A DNA stretch of 49,822 bases, taken from positions 1 to 49,822 of the forward strand of contig JAFUWW010000080.1 in NCBI GenBank assembly GCA_017471085.1, in the 5' to 3' direction. This DNA comes from Bacteroidales bacterium (GTDB lineage: Bacteria > Bacteroidota > Bacteroidia > Bacteroidales > UBA932). This document shows, in pieces, positions 8,097-15,849 of the stretch. Under the pieces are notes generated by a model. The model searched no databases, was not told the DNA's origin, and saw only the letters and a program-made list of their open reading frames with translations. The first letter of the stretch is position 1, and each line of letters begins with the position of its first letter. The position numbers and the translations under genes are program-made.

Positions 8097-9653
8097 ATGA
8101 GTATCCAGACGGATAACATCCAGAAACTGGTGGAACGCCGGGCAGGCGCCCGCAAAGGCGGCGGCGAAAAACGCATCGAAGCCCAGCACGCCAAAGGCAA
8201 ATTGACGGCGCGTGAGCGCCTTGCCCTCCTTTTGGACGAGGGCAGTTTTGAAGAATACGACATGTTCGTCCAGCACCGCTGCACCAACTTCGGAATGGAG
8301 AAGAGCCATCCGGACGGTGACGGCGTGGTTACCGGCTGCGGGACCATCGACGGCCGCCTGGTGTATGTTTTCGCACAGGATTTCACTGTCAGCGGCGGTT
8401 CCCTGTCAAAGACCATGTCGGAAAAGATCTGCAAGGTCATGGACATGGCCGTCCGCAACGGAGCCCCCGTCATCGGCCTGAACGATTCCGGCGGAGCCCG
8501 GATCCAGGAAGGCATCGACGCCCTGGCCGGCTTCGGGGAAATCTTCGAACGCAACATCCTCGCCTCGGGCGTAGTTCCCCAGATCAGCGGCATTTTCGGT
8601 CCCTGCGCAGGCGGTGCAGTCTACTCCCCCGCCCTCACGGACTTCACCCTCATGGTGAAAAACACCTCCTACATGTTCCTTACCGGTCCTGCCGTCGTGA
8701 AGAGCGTCACCGGTGAAGAAGTGGACCAGGAACAGCTGGGCGGCGCCGCCGTTCACGCTTCCAAGAGCGGCGTAGCCCATTTCGCCGCCGAAAACGAGCA
8801 GGAGGGTATCGCCACCATCAAGGAACTTCTCAGCTTCCTGCCCCAGAATAACCAGGAGACCGCCCCCTTTGTGGAAACGGCCGATCCCGCAGGCAGGGTG
8901 GACGATGCCCTGAACGGCATCGTCCCGGACAATCCCAACAAGGCCTACGACATGTACGGGGTCATCGGCAGCATCGTAGACGACGGTAAATTCTTCGAAA
9001 TCCACAAGGACTTCGCCAAGAATATCATCGTAGGGTTCGCCCATATGAACGGCCGCAGCGTGGGCATCGTAGCCAACCAGCCCGCCGTACTGGCAGGTAC
9101 GCTGGACATCAACGCCTCCCGCAAGGCCGCCCGTTTCGTCCGCTTCTGCGACGCCTTCAACATCCCCCTGGTCACCCTGGTGGACGTTCCCGGCTTCCTC
9201 CCCGGCACCCAGCAGGAATACGGTGCCATCATCACCAACGGAGCCAAGCTCCTGTACGCATACGGGGAAGCTACCGTTCCGAAGGTCACCGTCACCCTCC
9301 GCAAAGGCTACGGCGGCGCCCACATCGTGATGAGTTGCAAGCAGCTCAGGGGCGACATCAATTACGCCTGGCCCAGTGCGCAGATCGCCGTCATGGGCGC
9401 GGAAGGTGCCGTGAACGTCCTCTACGCCAAGGATATGAAGGCCGATCCGGAAAAAGCCCAGGCCATTTTCGAAGAAAAGAAGAAAGAATACGAAGAACTC
9501 TTCTCCAACCCTTACCAGGCAGCCCAGAAGGGCTATGTCGACGACGTAATCGAACCCCGGAACACCCGTTTCCGCGTGATCCGCGCCCTGGAACAGCTGG
9601 CCGGGAAGAAGCAGGAAATCCCTGCCAAGAAACACGATAACCTGCCGCTGTAA
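8097..9653 (+). CDS. mmdA: Methylmalonyl-CoA decarboxylase carboxyltransferase subunit
   Basis: This 518-residue protein belongs to the acyl-CoA carboxyltransferase family (propionyl-CoA carboxylase beta / MmdA). Conserved features include GSFEEYD near the N-terminus, [13 protein letters not shown] and [12 protein letters not shown] (oxyanion-hole glycines of the crotonase fold), and [12 protein letters not shown] with [18 protein letters not shown] in the C-terminal half. In the decarboxylase complex it moves CO2 from methylmalonyl-CoA to biotin on the carrier subunit. The three following genes are the gamma-like, biotin carrier and membrane beta subunits, which favours a sodium-pumping decarboxylase over a biotin-dependent carboxylase (no biotin carboxylase gene is present). 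It is the probable final step of propionate formation from succinate. Confidence 0.9.
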   Translation: MSIQTDNIQKLVERRAGARKGGGEKRIEAQHAKGKLTARERLALLLDEGSFEEYDMFVQHRCTNFGMEKSHPDGDGVVTGCGTIDGRLVYVFAQDFTVSGGSLSKTMSEKICKVMDMAVRNGAPVIGLNDSGGARIQEGIDALAGFGEIFERNILASGVVPQISGIFGPCAGGAVYSPALTDFTLMVKNTSYMFLTGPAVVKSVTGEEVDQEQLGGAAVHASKSGVAHFAAENEQEGIATIKELLSFLPQNNQETAPFVETADPAGRVDDALNGIVPDNPNKAYDMYGVIGSIVDDGKFFEIHKDFAKNIIVGFAHMNGRSVGIVANQPAVLAGTLDINASRKAARFVRFCDAFNIPLVTLVDVPGFLPGTQQEYGAIITNGAKLLYAYGEATVPKVTVTLRKGYGGAHIVMSCKQLRGDINYAWPSAQIAVMGAEGAVNVLYAKDMKADPEKAQAIFEEKKKEYEELFSNPYQAAQKGYVDDVIEPRNTRFRVIRALEQLAGKKQEIPAKKHDNLPL

Positions 9654-9657
9654 GCCT

Positions 9658-10575
9658 ATGAGAAAGTTCCTGACAACCGTTCTCATCCTGCTTGCCTCCC
9701 TGTGCCTTCGTGCCCAGAATGTCAGCGACCTCATCATTTCCGAGGCGCTGGCGGTGCCGGATTCCACCGGCATCCTGGACGATTACGGCCGGCGGGGCGG
9801 CTGGTTGGAACTGTACAACAAATCTACAGGAACGGTCAGTTACGGCGGATGTTTCCTTACCGACGACCGCTCCAACCTCAAGAAAAGCATCATCCCCAAG
9901 TCTGACAACCGCACCAAACTGGGTCCTCGCCAGAGCGTCCTGTTTTTCTGCAGCGGAGACGGACAGGACGGGACCTTCTATGCCGGATTCAAACTGACAC
10001 CCGGAAAAACGGTGTATCTGGTTTCCAATGACGGCAGGACCATCATCGATTCCCTGTCTGTTCCGGTGAATCTGCCCGCAGGCAAATCGGTCGTAAAACT
10101 GGCCGGCGACCTGCGTCAGCAGGAGTTCGAAGCCGTTGCGGAGCCTGCCGTTCCCTCTCCGGGAATCCTGAACGGAGACCAGAACGCCGCCACCAAAGCA
10201 CAGGCCATTGCAGAAAGCGACCCACACGGATGGACGCTTACCCTGGTCTCCGTCAGCGTGGTTTTCTGCGCCCTGGCCATCCTTTGGTTCCTTTTCTGGC
10301 TGTTCTTCGACCGACCGGCCAAGAAGGCTGCGAAAGCCAAGGATGCGCCCGTAAAGGCATTCTCAAAGGGCACGCCAGACGGTGAAGTCGCCGCGGCCAT
10401 CGCCCTTGCCCTGGACATGGAGAATTCCGGCGACGAATATGCCGCCATTGCCATCGCGGTCCATCTGTACCTGAACGATGCCATCCACGACGTGGAGCCC
10501 GGCATCATCACCATCCGCCGCAATGCCGGCGCCTGGAGCGAAAAAACCCAAACCTTCAGAAAATTACCCAGATAA
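9658..10575 (+). CDS. Lamin-tail-domain / OadG-like decarboxylase gamma subunit
   Basis: The 305-residue product has three parts. A signal peptide ends near LCLRAQ (residue 20). A lamin-tail domain follows (about residues 24-165, with LIISEALAVPDS and GGWLELYNKSTGTVSYGG). Then come one membrane helix (about 195-216) and a cytoplasmic tail resembling OadG, ending in a segment with alternating Ala and charged residues. OadG subunits anchor the soluble decarboxylase parts to the membrane beta subunit. Here the periplasmic lamin-tail extension is fused on, an arrangement I know from Bacteroidetes OadG-family proteins. It starts 4 bases after mmdA and is followed closely by the biotin carrier. The role of the lamin-tail domain is unknown. 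Confidence 0.78.
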   Translation: MRKFLTTVLILLASLCLRAQNVSDLIISEALAVPDSTGILDDYGRRGGWLELYNKSTGTVSYGGCFLTDDRSNLKKSIIPKSDNRTKLGPRQSVLFFCSGDGQDGTFYAGFKLTPGKTVYLVSNDGRTIIDSLSVPVNLPAGKSVVKLAGDLRQQEFEAVAEPAVPSPGILNGDQNAATKAQAIAESDPHGWTLTLVSVSVVFCALAILWFLFWLFFDRPAKKAAKAKDAPVKAFSKGTPDGEVAAAIALALDMENSGDEYAAIAIAVHLYLNDAIHDVEPGIITIRRNAGAWSEKTQTFRKLPR

Positions 10576-10586
10576 AACACATAGAC

Positions 10587-11015
10587 ATGAAAAATTATAA
10601 ATTCAAGATCAACGGGAAAGAATACAACGTAGCCGTAGGTGAAGCCGAAGGCAAAATGCTTTCCGTCAATGTAAACGGTGCCGACTATCAGGTAGAACTG
10701 GAGAATGCTCCCGCAGCGGCTCCAGCAGCCCCCGTACAGGCTGCTCCCGTGGCAGCTGCAGCTCCGGCTCCCGCCGCCGCTCCCGCAGCACCCGCCGGAG
10801 CCGGTGAGAAGGTGAACTCCCCGCTTCCCGGTGTCATCATCGAGGTCAGCGTCAGGGAAGGCCAGGCCGTGAAGACCGGCCAGAAGGTAGCCGTGCTGGA
10901 AGCCATGAAGATGGAGAATGAAATCTCCGCACCCAAGGACGGAACCATCACAGCCATCCACGTGAACAAGGGCGACAGCGTCCTGGAAGGTGCCCCTATC
11001 GTAACCATCGCCTAA
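10587..11015 (+). CDS. Biotin carrier subunit of the decarboxylase
   Basis: The 142-residue protein has a short N-terminal beta domain, an Ala/Pro-rich flexible linker at about residues 42-70, and a C-terminal biotinyl domain. The biotin attachment site is Lys108 in EAMKMENE. The mobile linker allows the carboxybiotin to shuttle between the carboxyltransferase and the membrane decarboxylase OadB. Its TAA stop overlaps the ATG of the next gene by one base (TAATG at 11013-11017), indicating coupled translation of carrier and beta subunit. Confidence 0.93.
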   Translation: MKNYKFKINGKEYNVAVGEAEGKMLSVNVNGADYQVELENAPAAAPAAPVQAAPVAAAAPAPAAAPAAPAGAGEKVNSPLPGVIIEVSVREGQAVKTGQKVAVLEAMKMENEISAPKDGTITAIHVNKGDSVLEGAPIVTIA

Positions 11016-12160
11016 TGGAACACATTTTCCAATCCCTCTCTCAGTTCTGGGAATACACCGGCTTTGCGAACTGCTCGTGGCAGAATCTCGTGATGATCGG
11101 TATCGGCATCGTGTTCATCACCCTGGCTATCGTGAAGGAGTGGGAACCGATGCTGCTGGTCCCTATCGGCTTCGGTATGATCGTGGGCAACATTCCCATG
11201 TTCCCCGGTCTGAACATCGGCGTATACGAAGACGGCTCCGTGCTCAACACCCTCTATCAAGGTGTCAAGCAGGGCTGGTATCCGCCGCTGATCTTTCTGG
11301 GAATCGGAGCCATGACAGACTTTTCGGCCCTGATCTCCCAACCACGGCTCATCCTCATCGGTGCGGCCGCCCAGATGGGTATTTTCGGTGCATACCTGCT
11401 CGCACTGGCATTCGGATTCGCCCCCAATGAGGCCGGTGCCATCGGCATCATCGGCGGTGCCGACGGCCCTACCGCCATCTTCCTCAGTTCAAAACTGGCC
11501 CCTGACCTGATGGGTGCCATTGCCGTATCGGCCTATTCCTATATGGCACTGGTTCCGGTGATCCAGAAACCCATCATGCTGCTCCTCACCACAGACAAGG
11601 AACGGCACATCAAGATGCCTGTCCCGCGTACCGTTTCCAAGCGCGAGAAGATCATCTTCCCGATCGTCGGCTTCCTCATCACCGCCTTCATCGTGCCGTC
11701 CGGCCTTCCGCTGCTGGGCATGCTGTTCTTCGGCAATCTCCTGAAAGAGAGCGGTGTAACCCGTCGTCTGGCCAACACTGCCAGCGGTCCGCTCATCGAC
11801 GTAGTGACCACCCTCATCGGCCTTACCGTGGGTGCTTCCACCCAGGCCGACAAATTCATCACCGTGAAGTCCCTCCTCATTTTCGGACTGGGCCTGCTGA
11901 GTTTCGTGATTGCCACCACCTGCGGTGTCCTGTTCGTGAAGCTGATGAACGTGTTTATCAAGAACCCGGCCAAGAAGATTAACCCGCTGATCGGCAACGC
12001 CGGCGTTTCGGCCGTTCCGGACAGCGCCCGTGTGTCGGAAACGGTGGGCCGCGAAATCGATCCGACCAACCACCTGCTCATGCACGCCATGGGTCCCAAT
12101 GTGGCCGGGGTCATCGGTTCTGCCGTCGCTGCAGGTATCCTGCTGAGTTTCCTCGGCTGA
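11015..12160 (+). CDS. oadB: Sodium-translocating decarboxylase beta subunit
   Basis: OadB-type beta subunits decarboxylate carboxybiotin in the membrane and use the free energy to export sodium ions. The 381-residue protein is strongly hydrophobic, with roughly nine to eleven membrane segments. It contains the family hallmark GGADGPTAIFLSSKLAP near residue 150, whose Asp is implicated in sodium and carboxybiotin handling in Klebsiella OadB. A second conserved block is TVGASTQADKFI, and the C-terminus has HAMGPNVAGVIGSAVAAG. It is the last gene of the operon. A strong hairpin terminator follows at 12175-12227. Confidence 0.93.
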   Translation: MEHIFQSLSQFWEYTGFANCSWQNLVMIGIGIVFITLAIVKEWEPMLLVPIGFGMIVGNIPMFPGLNIGVYEDGSVLNTLYQGVKQGWYPPLIFLGIGAMTDFSALISQPRLILIGAAAQMGIFGAYLLALAFGFAPNEAGAIGIIGGADGPTAIFLSSKLAPDLMGAIAVSAYSYMALVPVIQKPIMLLLTTDKERHIKMPVPRTVSKREKIIFPIVGFLITAFIVPSGLPLLGMLFFGNLLKESGVTRRLANTASGPLIDVVTTLIGLTVGASTQADKFITVKSLLIFGLGLLSFVIATTCGVLFVKLMNVFIKNPAKKINPLIGNAGVSAVPDSARVSETVGREIDPTNHLLMHAMGPNVAGVIGSAVAAGILLSFLG

Positions 12161-12174
12161 TTCCGGGAACGATT

Positions 12175-12227
12175 AAAAAAAGAAGGTGTATTCTTTGGAA
12201 AAGTCATAGGATACACCTTCTTTTTTT
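12175..12227. terminator. Intrinsic terminator after the decarboxylase operon
   Basis: A perfect 17-bp inverted repeat (AAAAAAAGAAGGTGTAT at 12175-12191 with its complement at 12211-12227) ends in seven T. Its A/T ends make it usable in both directions. Confidence 0.9.
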
Positions 12228-12259
12228 GCATGGGAAGGAGGAAGGTAGTCCATGATCAT

Positions 12260-12437
12260 ATGATTGCCACCAGGTGCTCTGTATACGACTGAAAATGAAA
12301 TTGTTATAGAAGTTCTGCCGGCGAAGGTGCAATTGAAACCGTATGATTGCCACCAGGTGTTCCGTATACGACTGAAAATGAATTTGTTATAGAAGTTCTG
12401 CCGGAGAAGGTGCAATTGAAACCGTATGATTGCCACC
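12260..12437. repeat. 83-bp tandem direct repeat, two full copies plus a partial third
   Basis: Unit 1 is 12260-12342, unit 2 is 12343-12425, and the first 12 bases of a third unit are at 12426-12437. The full units differ at four positions only. The repeats are visibly richer in A/T than the flanking genes. Each unit junction can fold into a small hairpin (12326-12354 and 12409-12437): GGTGCAAT pairs with ATTGCCACC through one bulged base. No promoter consensus or known RNA family is recognised. A minus-strand reading frame crosses the array, but I do not accept it as a gene. Confidence 0.85.
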
Positions 12438-12580
12438 GAAGGGTTGTATGTAACTGACATCCGGTTTGTTCCGATAATCAATGTGGCAAGTATAGGGGGA
12501 TGGGCCCGCCGCGAAGCAGTGGGTGGAGCCGGAGTGGAGCGAAGTTGAACGGAGTCCCCCACGGCCCCCACACACTACAA
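12438..12580. other. Gene-free spacer between convergent operons
   Basis: No convincing gene, promoter or known RNA is seen. The right part (12495-12560) is very G/C rich, with GGGGGA at 12495-12500 facing TCCCCC at 12555-12560 across a stretch with two close copies of TGGAGC. It could fold, but no clear function follows. It may be part of the 3' untranslated region of either operon. Confidence 0.5.
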
Positions 12581-12616
12581 AAAACGCGGTTGACTCAAAA
12601 GATTCAACCGCGTTTT
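12581..12616 (-). terminator. Intrinsic terminator of the Ior/CoA-transferase operon
   Basis: A 13-bp stem (AAAACGCGGTTGA at 12581-12593 with TCAACCGCGTTTT at 12604-12616) lies 15 bases after the CoA-transferase stop on the minus strand. On that strand it is followed by a run of T. Confidence 0.9.
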
Positions 12617-12631
12617 CATGTAGACAAAGCT

Positions 12632-13924
12632 CTACTTCAGGCGCAGGAAACTGTACCCAAAGCGCTTGCAGGCAGCCTTTTCCAGTTCTTCCCGGTCGTC
12701 CGGATGGGCGATGGAGATGAGCAGTCTGGCCCGCTGGGCCAGGCTCTTTCCCCTGAGGTACACGATACCGTGCTCGGTGGCGACATACTGGGTCTGGAAA
12801 CGGGTGGTCACCACACCGGCTCCGGGCGTCAGCGTCGGGACGATCTTGGCCTTCCCCTTCGTAGTCCTGGAAGGCAGGGCGATGAACGTCCGGCCCCCTT
12901 CCGACAGGGAACAGCCGTACATGAAATCGTGCTGGCCGCCTACGCTGGAGAAAATGCGTTCGCCGATGGAATCGGCACAGATCTGCCCCGTGAGGTCTAC
13001 CTCGATGGCGGAATTGATGGCACAGGCCCGCGGATTCCGGGCGATCAGGAAGGGATCGTTGGTATAGGCCACGTCAAAGAATTCCATCGTCCGGTTGTGG
13101 TCGATGTATTCGTACATCTGCTTGGAACCCAGGGCCAGGGCGGCCACGCTTACACCGGGATGCACCTTCTTCAGGGAATTGTCGATCACCCCCTCTTTCA
13201 TGAGGCGGATCACGCCGTCCGTCATGGCCTCCGTGTGGAGTCCCAGGTGCTGATGGTGTTTGATGCCGTTCAAAACGGCATTGGGGATGCCTCCAACGCC
13301 GATCTGAAGGCAGGCTCCGTCCGGAATCTGGGAGGCCACGTTGGCACCGATGGCTGCTTCAACGGGCGTGGGCTCTCCGAATACCATGGCTACGGGCGGC
13401 TCGTCGCAGAGTACGGCCGCCGAGATTTTGCTCTCATGGATCAGGCACTCCCCATACAGATAAGGGATGCTCTTGTTCACCTGGGCGATCACCACGCGGG
13501 CGCATTCTACCGCAGACACGGCAATATCGGCCGATATCCCATAGCTGCAATAGCCGTTCTCGTCGGGTAGGGAGCAGTTGATGAAGGCCACGTCCACCGG
13601 GAATTCGCCGCGGCGGAACATGCCCGGGACTTCACCCAGGAAAGCCGGCGTCATGGTTCCGTAGCCGGCACCGATGTGCGCCCGCTGGTCTCCACTCACA
13701 AAGATGCTGTTCACCAGGAAGGAATCTTTGTATTCGGGCCTGCAGAAAGGGGCTTCCCCCGGCTGGACATTGAATCCGGAGGTGATGGTCACATTCTTCA
13801 ACTCGGCATGGCGGCGGGCCAGGGCGGCCTGCAGCACCACGGGGACGGACGCGCCGCCCTGGCAGCAGACGGTATCCCCGCTCCGTACCAGTTTGACGGC
13901 CTCGTCGGCAGTTACATACTTCAT
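12632..13924 (-). CDS. Acetyl-CoA hydrolase/transferase family CoA-transferase
   Basis: The 430-residue enzyme belongs to the class I CoA-transferase group that includes 4-hydroxybutyrate and butyryl-CoA:acetate CoA-transferases. The catalytic Glu is Glu232 in GLHTEAMTDG, the site that forms the glutamyl-CoA thioester. Glycine-rich IGVGGIPNAVL and the C-terminal VATEHGIVYLRGKSL are also diagnostic. It is the last gene of an operon with an aminotransferase and an indolepyruvate oxidoreductase, 3 bases after the aminotransferase stop. By context it may transfer CoA from aryl-acetyl-CoA or branched acyl-CoA to acetate, giving acetyl-CoA for ATP formation. Other acyl-CoA donors are equally possible from sequence alone. 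Confidence 0.87.
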   Translation of the reverse strand: MKYVTADEAVKLVRSGDTVCCQGGASVPVVLQAALARRHAELKNVTITSGFNVQPGEAPFCRPEYKDSFLVNSIFVSGDQRAHIGAGYGTMTPAFLGEVPGMFRRGEFPVDVAFINCSLPDENGYCSYGISADIAVSAVECARVVIAQVNKSIPYLYGECLIHESKISAAVLCDEPPVAMVFGEPTPVEAAIGANVASQIPDGACLQIGVGGIPNAVLNGIKHHQHLGLHTEAMTDGVIRLMKEGVIDNSLKKVHPGVSVAALALGSKQMYEYIDHNRTMEFFDVAYTNDPFLIARNPRACAINSAIEVDLTGQICADSIGERIFSSVGGQHDFMYGCSLSEGGRTFIALPSRTTKGKAKIVPTLTPGAGVVTTRFQTQYVATEHGIVYLRGKSLAQRARLLISIAHPDDREELEKAACKRFGYSFLRLK

Positions 13925-13927
13925 GGC

Positions 13928-15241
13928 TTATTCGTTCACAAGTTTTACAAACAGTTTCAGGTGCTCGTCCAGCCGCTGGAAATCCTCGTCTGACAGGAGG
14001 CGGGAGACACAGACCCGGATGCCACTCTGGCCGCTTCCAGTGGTGTTCAGCGGGATGGCGATGACCCCGCAGCGCAGCAGTGCCTCCAGCAGTTCCCGGT
14101 TATTCAGATTCCGGTAACCGACCGTATAGAAGAAACCGTCGCTGATCGTCTGTTCCATGTCCTTGTCATAGACCAGATGGAAGCCGTTGGCATCGAAAAT
14201 CTGGCGGGAGCGGTGGGCTCGGAACCCGTAATTGCGCAGTTCCTTCACAAAATTGTACCGGCCGTCCACGGACGCTTCGAACATGGCGGAAAGGGCGTAC
14301 TGGGCCGAATGGGGCGCTCCGGAGGTGTTCACGTACAGATAGTTCAGGATGAAATTGTCACCGAACGTGCCGATGCCCCACTTTTCCTTCATGGCCGGAT
14401 ACTGGCGCTGGAAGAGTTTGTCCGAAATGCACACCACGGCGATGCGTTCCCCGGCATAGCTGAAAATCTTGGAACCGGAAAGCATGATCACGTAATTGTC
14501 CGTGTACCTGGCAACGGTACTCTGGAAGGGAGGTTCGAAGGGAACCGACATGTCTTTGCGGAAATCCATGCACAGATAAGCCATGTCTTCCAGCACGATC
14601 ACATCGTACTTGGTGGCCAGTTCACCGATAATCTGCAGTTCCTCCTCCGTGAGGCAGATCCACGCGGGATTGTTGGGATTGGAATACAGGATGGCGGCGA
14701 TATTGCCCTGGGAGAAATAGGATTCCAGCTTGTCGCGCAGCTTCTCCGCACGGTACTCATAGATGTCGAAGAAGATGTTCTTGATGCCCAGGATGTCCGG
14801 CTGGCGGCCATGTGCAGAAAAACCGGGACAGATGTACAGGATGGTATCCTTCCCGGGCTGCAGCTGGGAACATTCCAGGATGCAGGTCATGCTGGCCTGC
14901 ATCGACCCCACCGTAGGAACGATTCCCTTCGGGTCGATGTCGATGTCGATGAATGCCTTCACGAAACGCGAGGCATTCTTCTTGAGTTCGGGAATGCCCT
15001 GCACCGTAGGGTAGATGGAAGGGATGCCCGCATCCAGCGCCTTCTTCTGCGCCTCGATGCCGATCGGGCAGGCAGGGATACCGGGAACGCCGAATTCCAG
15101 ATGCGAGAAGGGCTTGCCGCTCTCTTCCTCCAAGGCCGATCCCAGCATGGAACACTGGCGGATGGTTGTCCGGGAAATGTCTTCGATTCCCATTTCCCGG
15201 AACTTGGCGTAAAGCTGTTCTTTTGAAATAGGAAGGTCCAT
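13928..15241 (-). CDS. PLP-dependent class I/II aminotransferase
   Basis: The 437-residue protein has the fold-type I aminotransferase layout. It has a substrate and cofactor region with NPNNPAW, the Asp of VLEDMAYLCMDF that pairs with the PLP ring nitrogen, the Schiff-base Lys in LSGSKIFSYAGER, and a C-terminal Arg in the segment SGIRVCVSRL that binds the substrate carboxylate. It is placed 2 bases after iorB and 3 bases before the CoA-transferase. It most likely converts aromatic (or similar) amino acids to the 2-oxoacids used by IorAB. Alanine or aspartate aminotransferase activity cannot be excluded. The N-terminal 30 residues carry no recognisable domain. Confidence 0.85.
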   Translation of the reverse strand: MDLPISKEQLYAKFREMGIEDISRTTIRQCSMLGSALEEESGKPFSHLEFGVPGIPACPIGIEAQKKALDAGIPSIYPTVQGIPELKKNASRFVKAFIDIDIDPKGIVPTVGSMQASMTCILECSQLQPGKDTILYICPGFSAHGRQPDILGIKNIFFDIYEYRAEKLRDKLESYFSQGNIAAILYSNPNNPAWICLTEEELQIIGELATKYDVIVLEDMAYLCMDFRKDMSVPFEPPFQSTVARYTDNYVIMLSGSKIFSYAGERIAVVCISDKLFQRQYPAMKEKWGIGTFGDNFILNYLYVNTSGAPHSAQYALSAMFEASVDGRYNFVKELRNYGFRAHRSRQIFDANGFHLVYDKDMEQTISDGFFYTVGYRNLNNRELLEALLRCGVIAIPLNTTGSGQSGIRVCVSRLLSDEDFQRLDEHLKLFVKLVNE

Positions 15242-15243
15242 GG

Positions 15244-15828
15244 CTACTTTCGGTTTTGGGAAAAGGCCAGGCCGGCATCGAAGGCCTTGATATTGGCTTC
15301 CACCACGTTCTCCCCTTTCCGGCCGAAAATACGGCGGATACCGTCACGCAGTTTCTCCGGTTCCAGAATATGCAGGACGGCCGCCATGGCTCCGAGCAGC
15401 ACCATGTTGGCGCTGCGGGGCGACCCGAGGTCCTTTGCAATGGCGTCGCAGTCCAGGGCGACCACCCGGGGCAGTTTTTCCAGGGCGCCGGTGACTGTGT
15501 CCATTTCCGGATAATCGGGGATGTTCACGAAGGGTGTCGTATTGGTGATCACCCACCCCTCCCGGGAAAGGTAAGGCAGGTAGCGGAGCGCTTCCATCGG
15601 TTCAAGGGAAACGATGAGGTCTGCCCCGCCCTTGGGAATCAGGTCGCTGTGAATGGGTTCGGAGGACAGGCGGAGATTGGACTGGACATCCCCTCCGCGC
15701 TGGCTCATGCCGTGTACCTCGGCCTGTTTGAGATACAGCCCCTGCTCCAGGGCGGCCGAACCGATGACTGTTGCGATGGAGAGGATACCCTGTCCTCCCA
15801 CGCCGGCAAGTACGATATCTTGTTTCAT
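15244..15828 (-). CDS. iorB: Indolepyruvate:ferredoxin oxidoreductase beta subunit
   Basis: The 194-residue protein is the gamma-domain-like subunit of 2-oxoacid:ferredoxin oxidoreductases. GVGGQGILSIATVIGSAA near the N-terminus and EVHGMSQRGGDVQSNLRLS are the typical IorB blocks. The ATG at 15828 is preferred; a TTG three codons upstream is the only alternative in frame. It carries no iron-sulfur motif. Together with IorA it decarboxylates aryl-pyruvates to aryl-acetyl-CoA while reducing ferredoxin. The gene sits 21 bases after iorA. Confidence 0.92.
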   Translation of the reverse strand: MKQDIVLAGVGGQGILSIATVIGSAALEQGLYLKQAEVHGMSQRGGDVQSNLRLSSEPIHSDLIPKGGADLIVSLEPMEALRYLPYLSREGWVITNTTPFVNIPDYPEMDTVTGALEKLPRVVALDCDAIAKDLGSPRSANMVLLGAMAAVLHILEPEKLRDGIRRIFGRKGENVVEANIKAFDAGLAFSQNRK

Positions 15829-15849
15829 CTTATGCAAATTAAAGGGATG

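Noticed and set aside
12495..12560. G/C-rich facing repeats as a further terminator
   Set aside because: Only six bases pair cleanly across a long loop and no T-run follows; a much better terminator lies at 12581-12616.
12173..12571. Minus-strand open frame through the tandem repeats, giving a repeated peptide
   Set aside because: It spans a terminator hairpin and the 83-bp repeats, and the repeat length (83, not a multiple of 3) shifts the frame between units. No start signal or protein family is seen.
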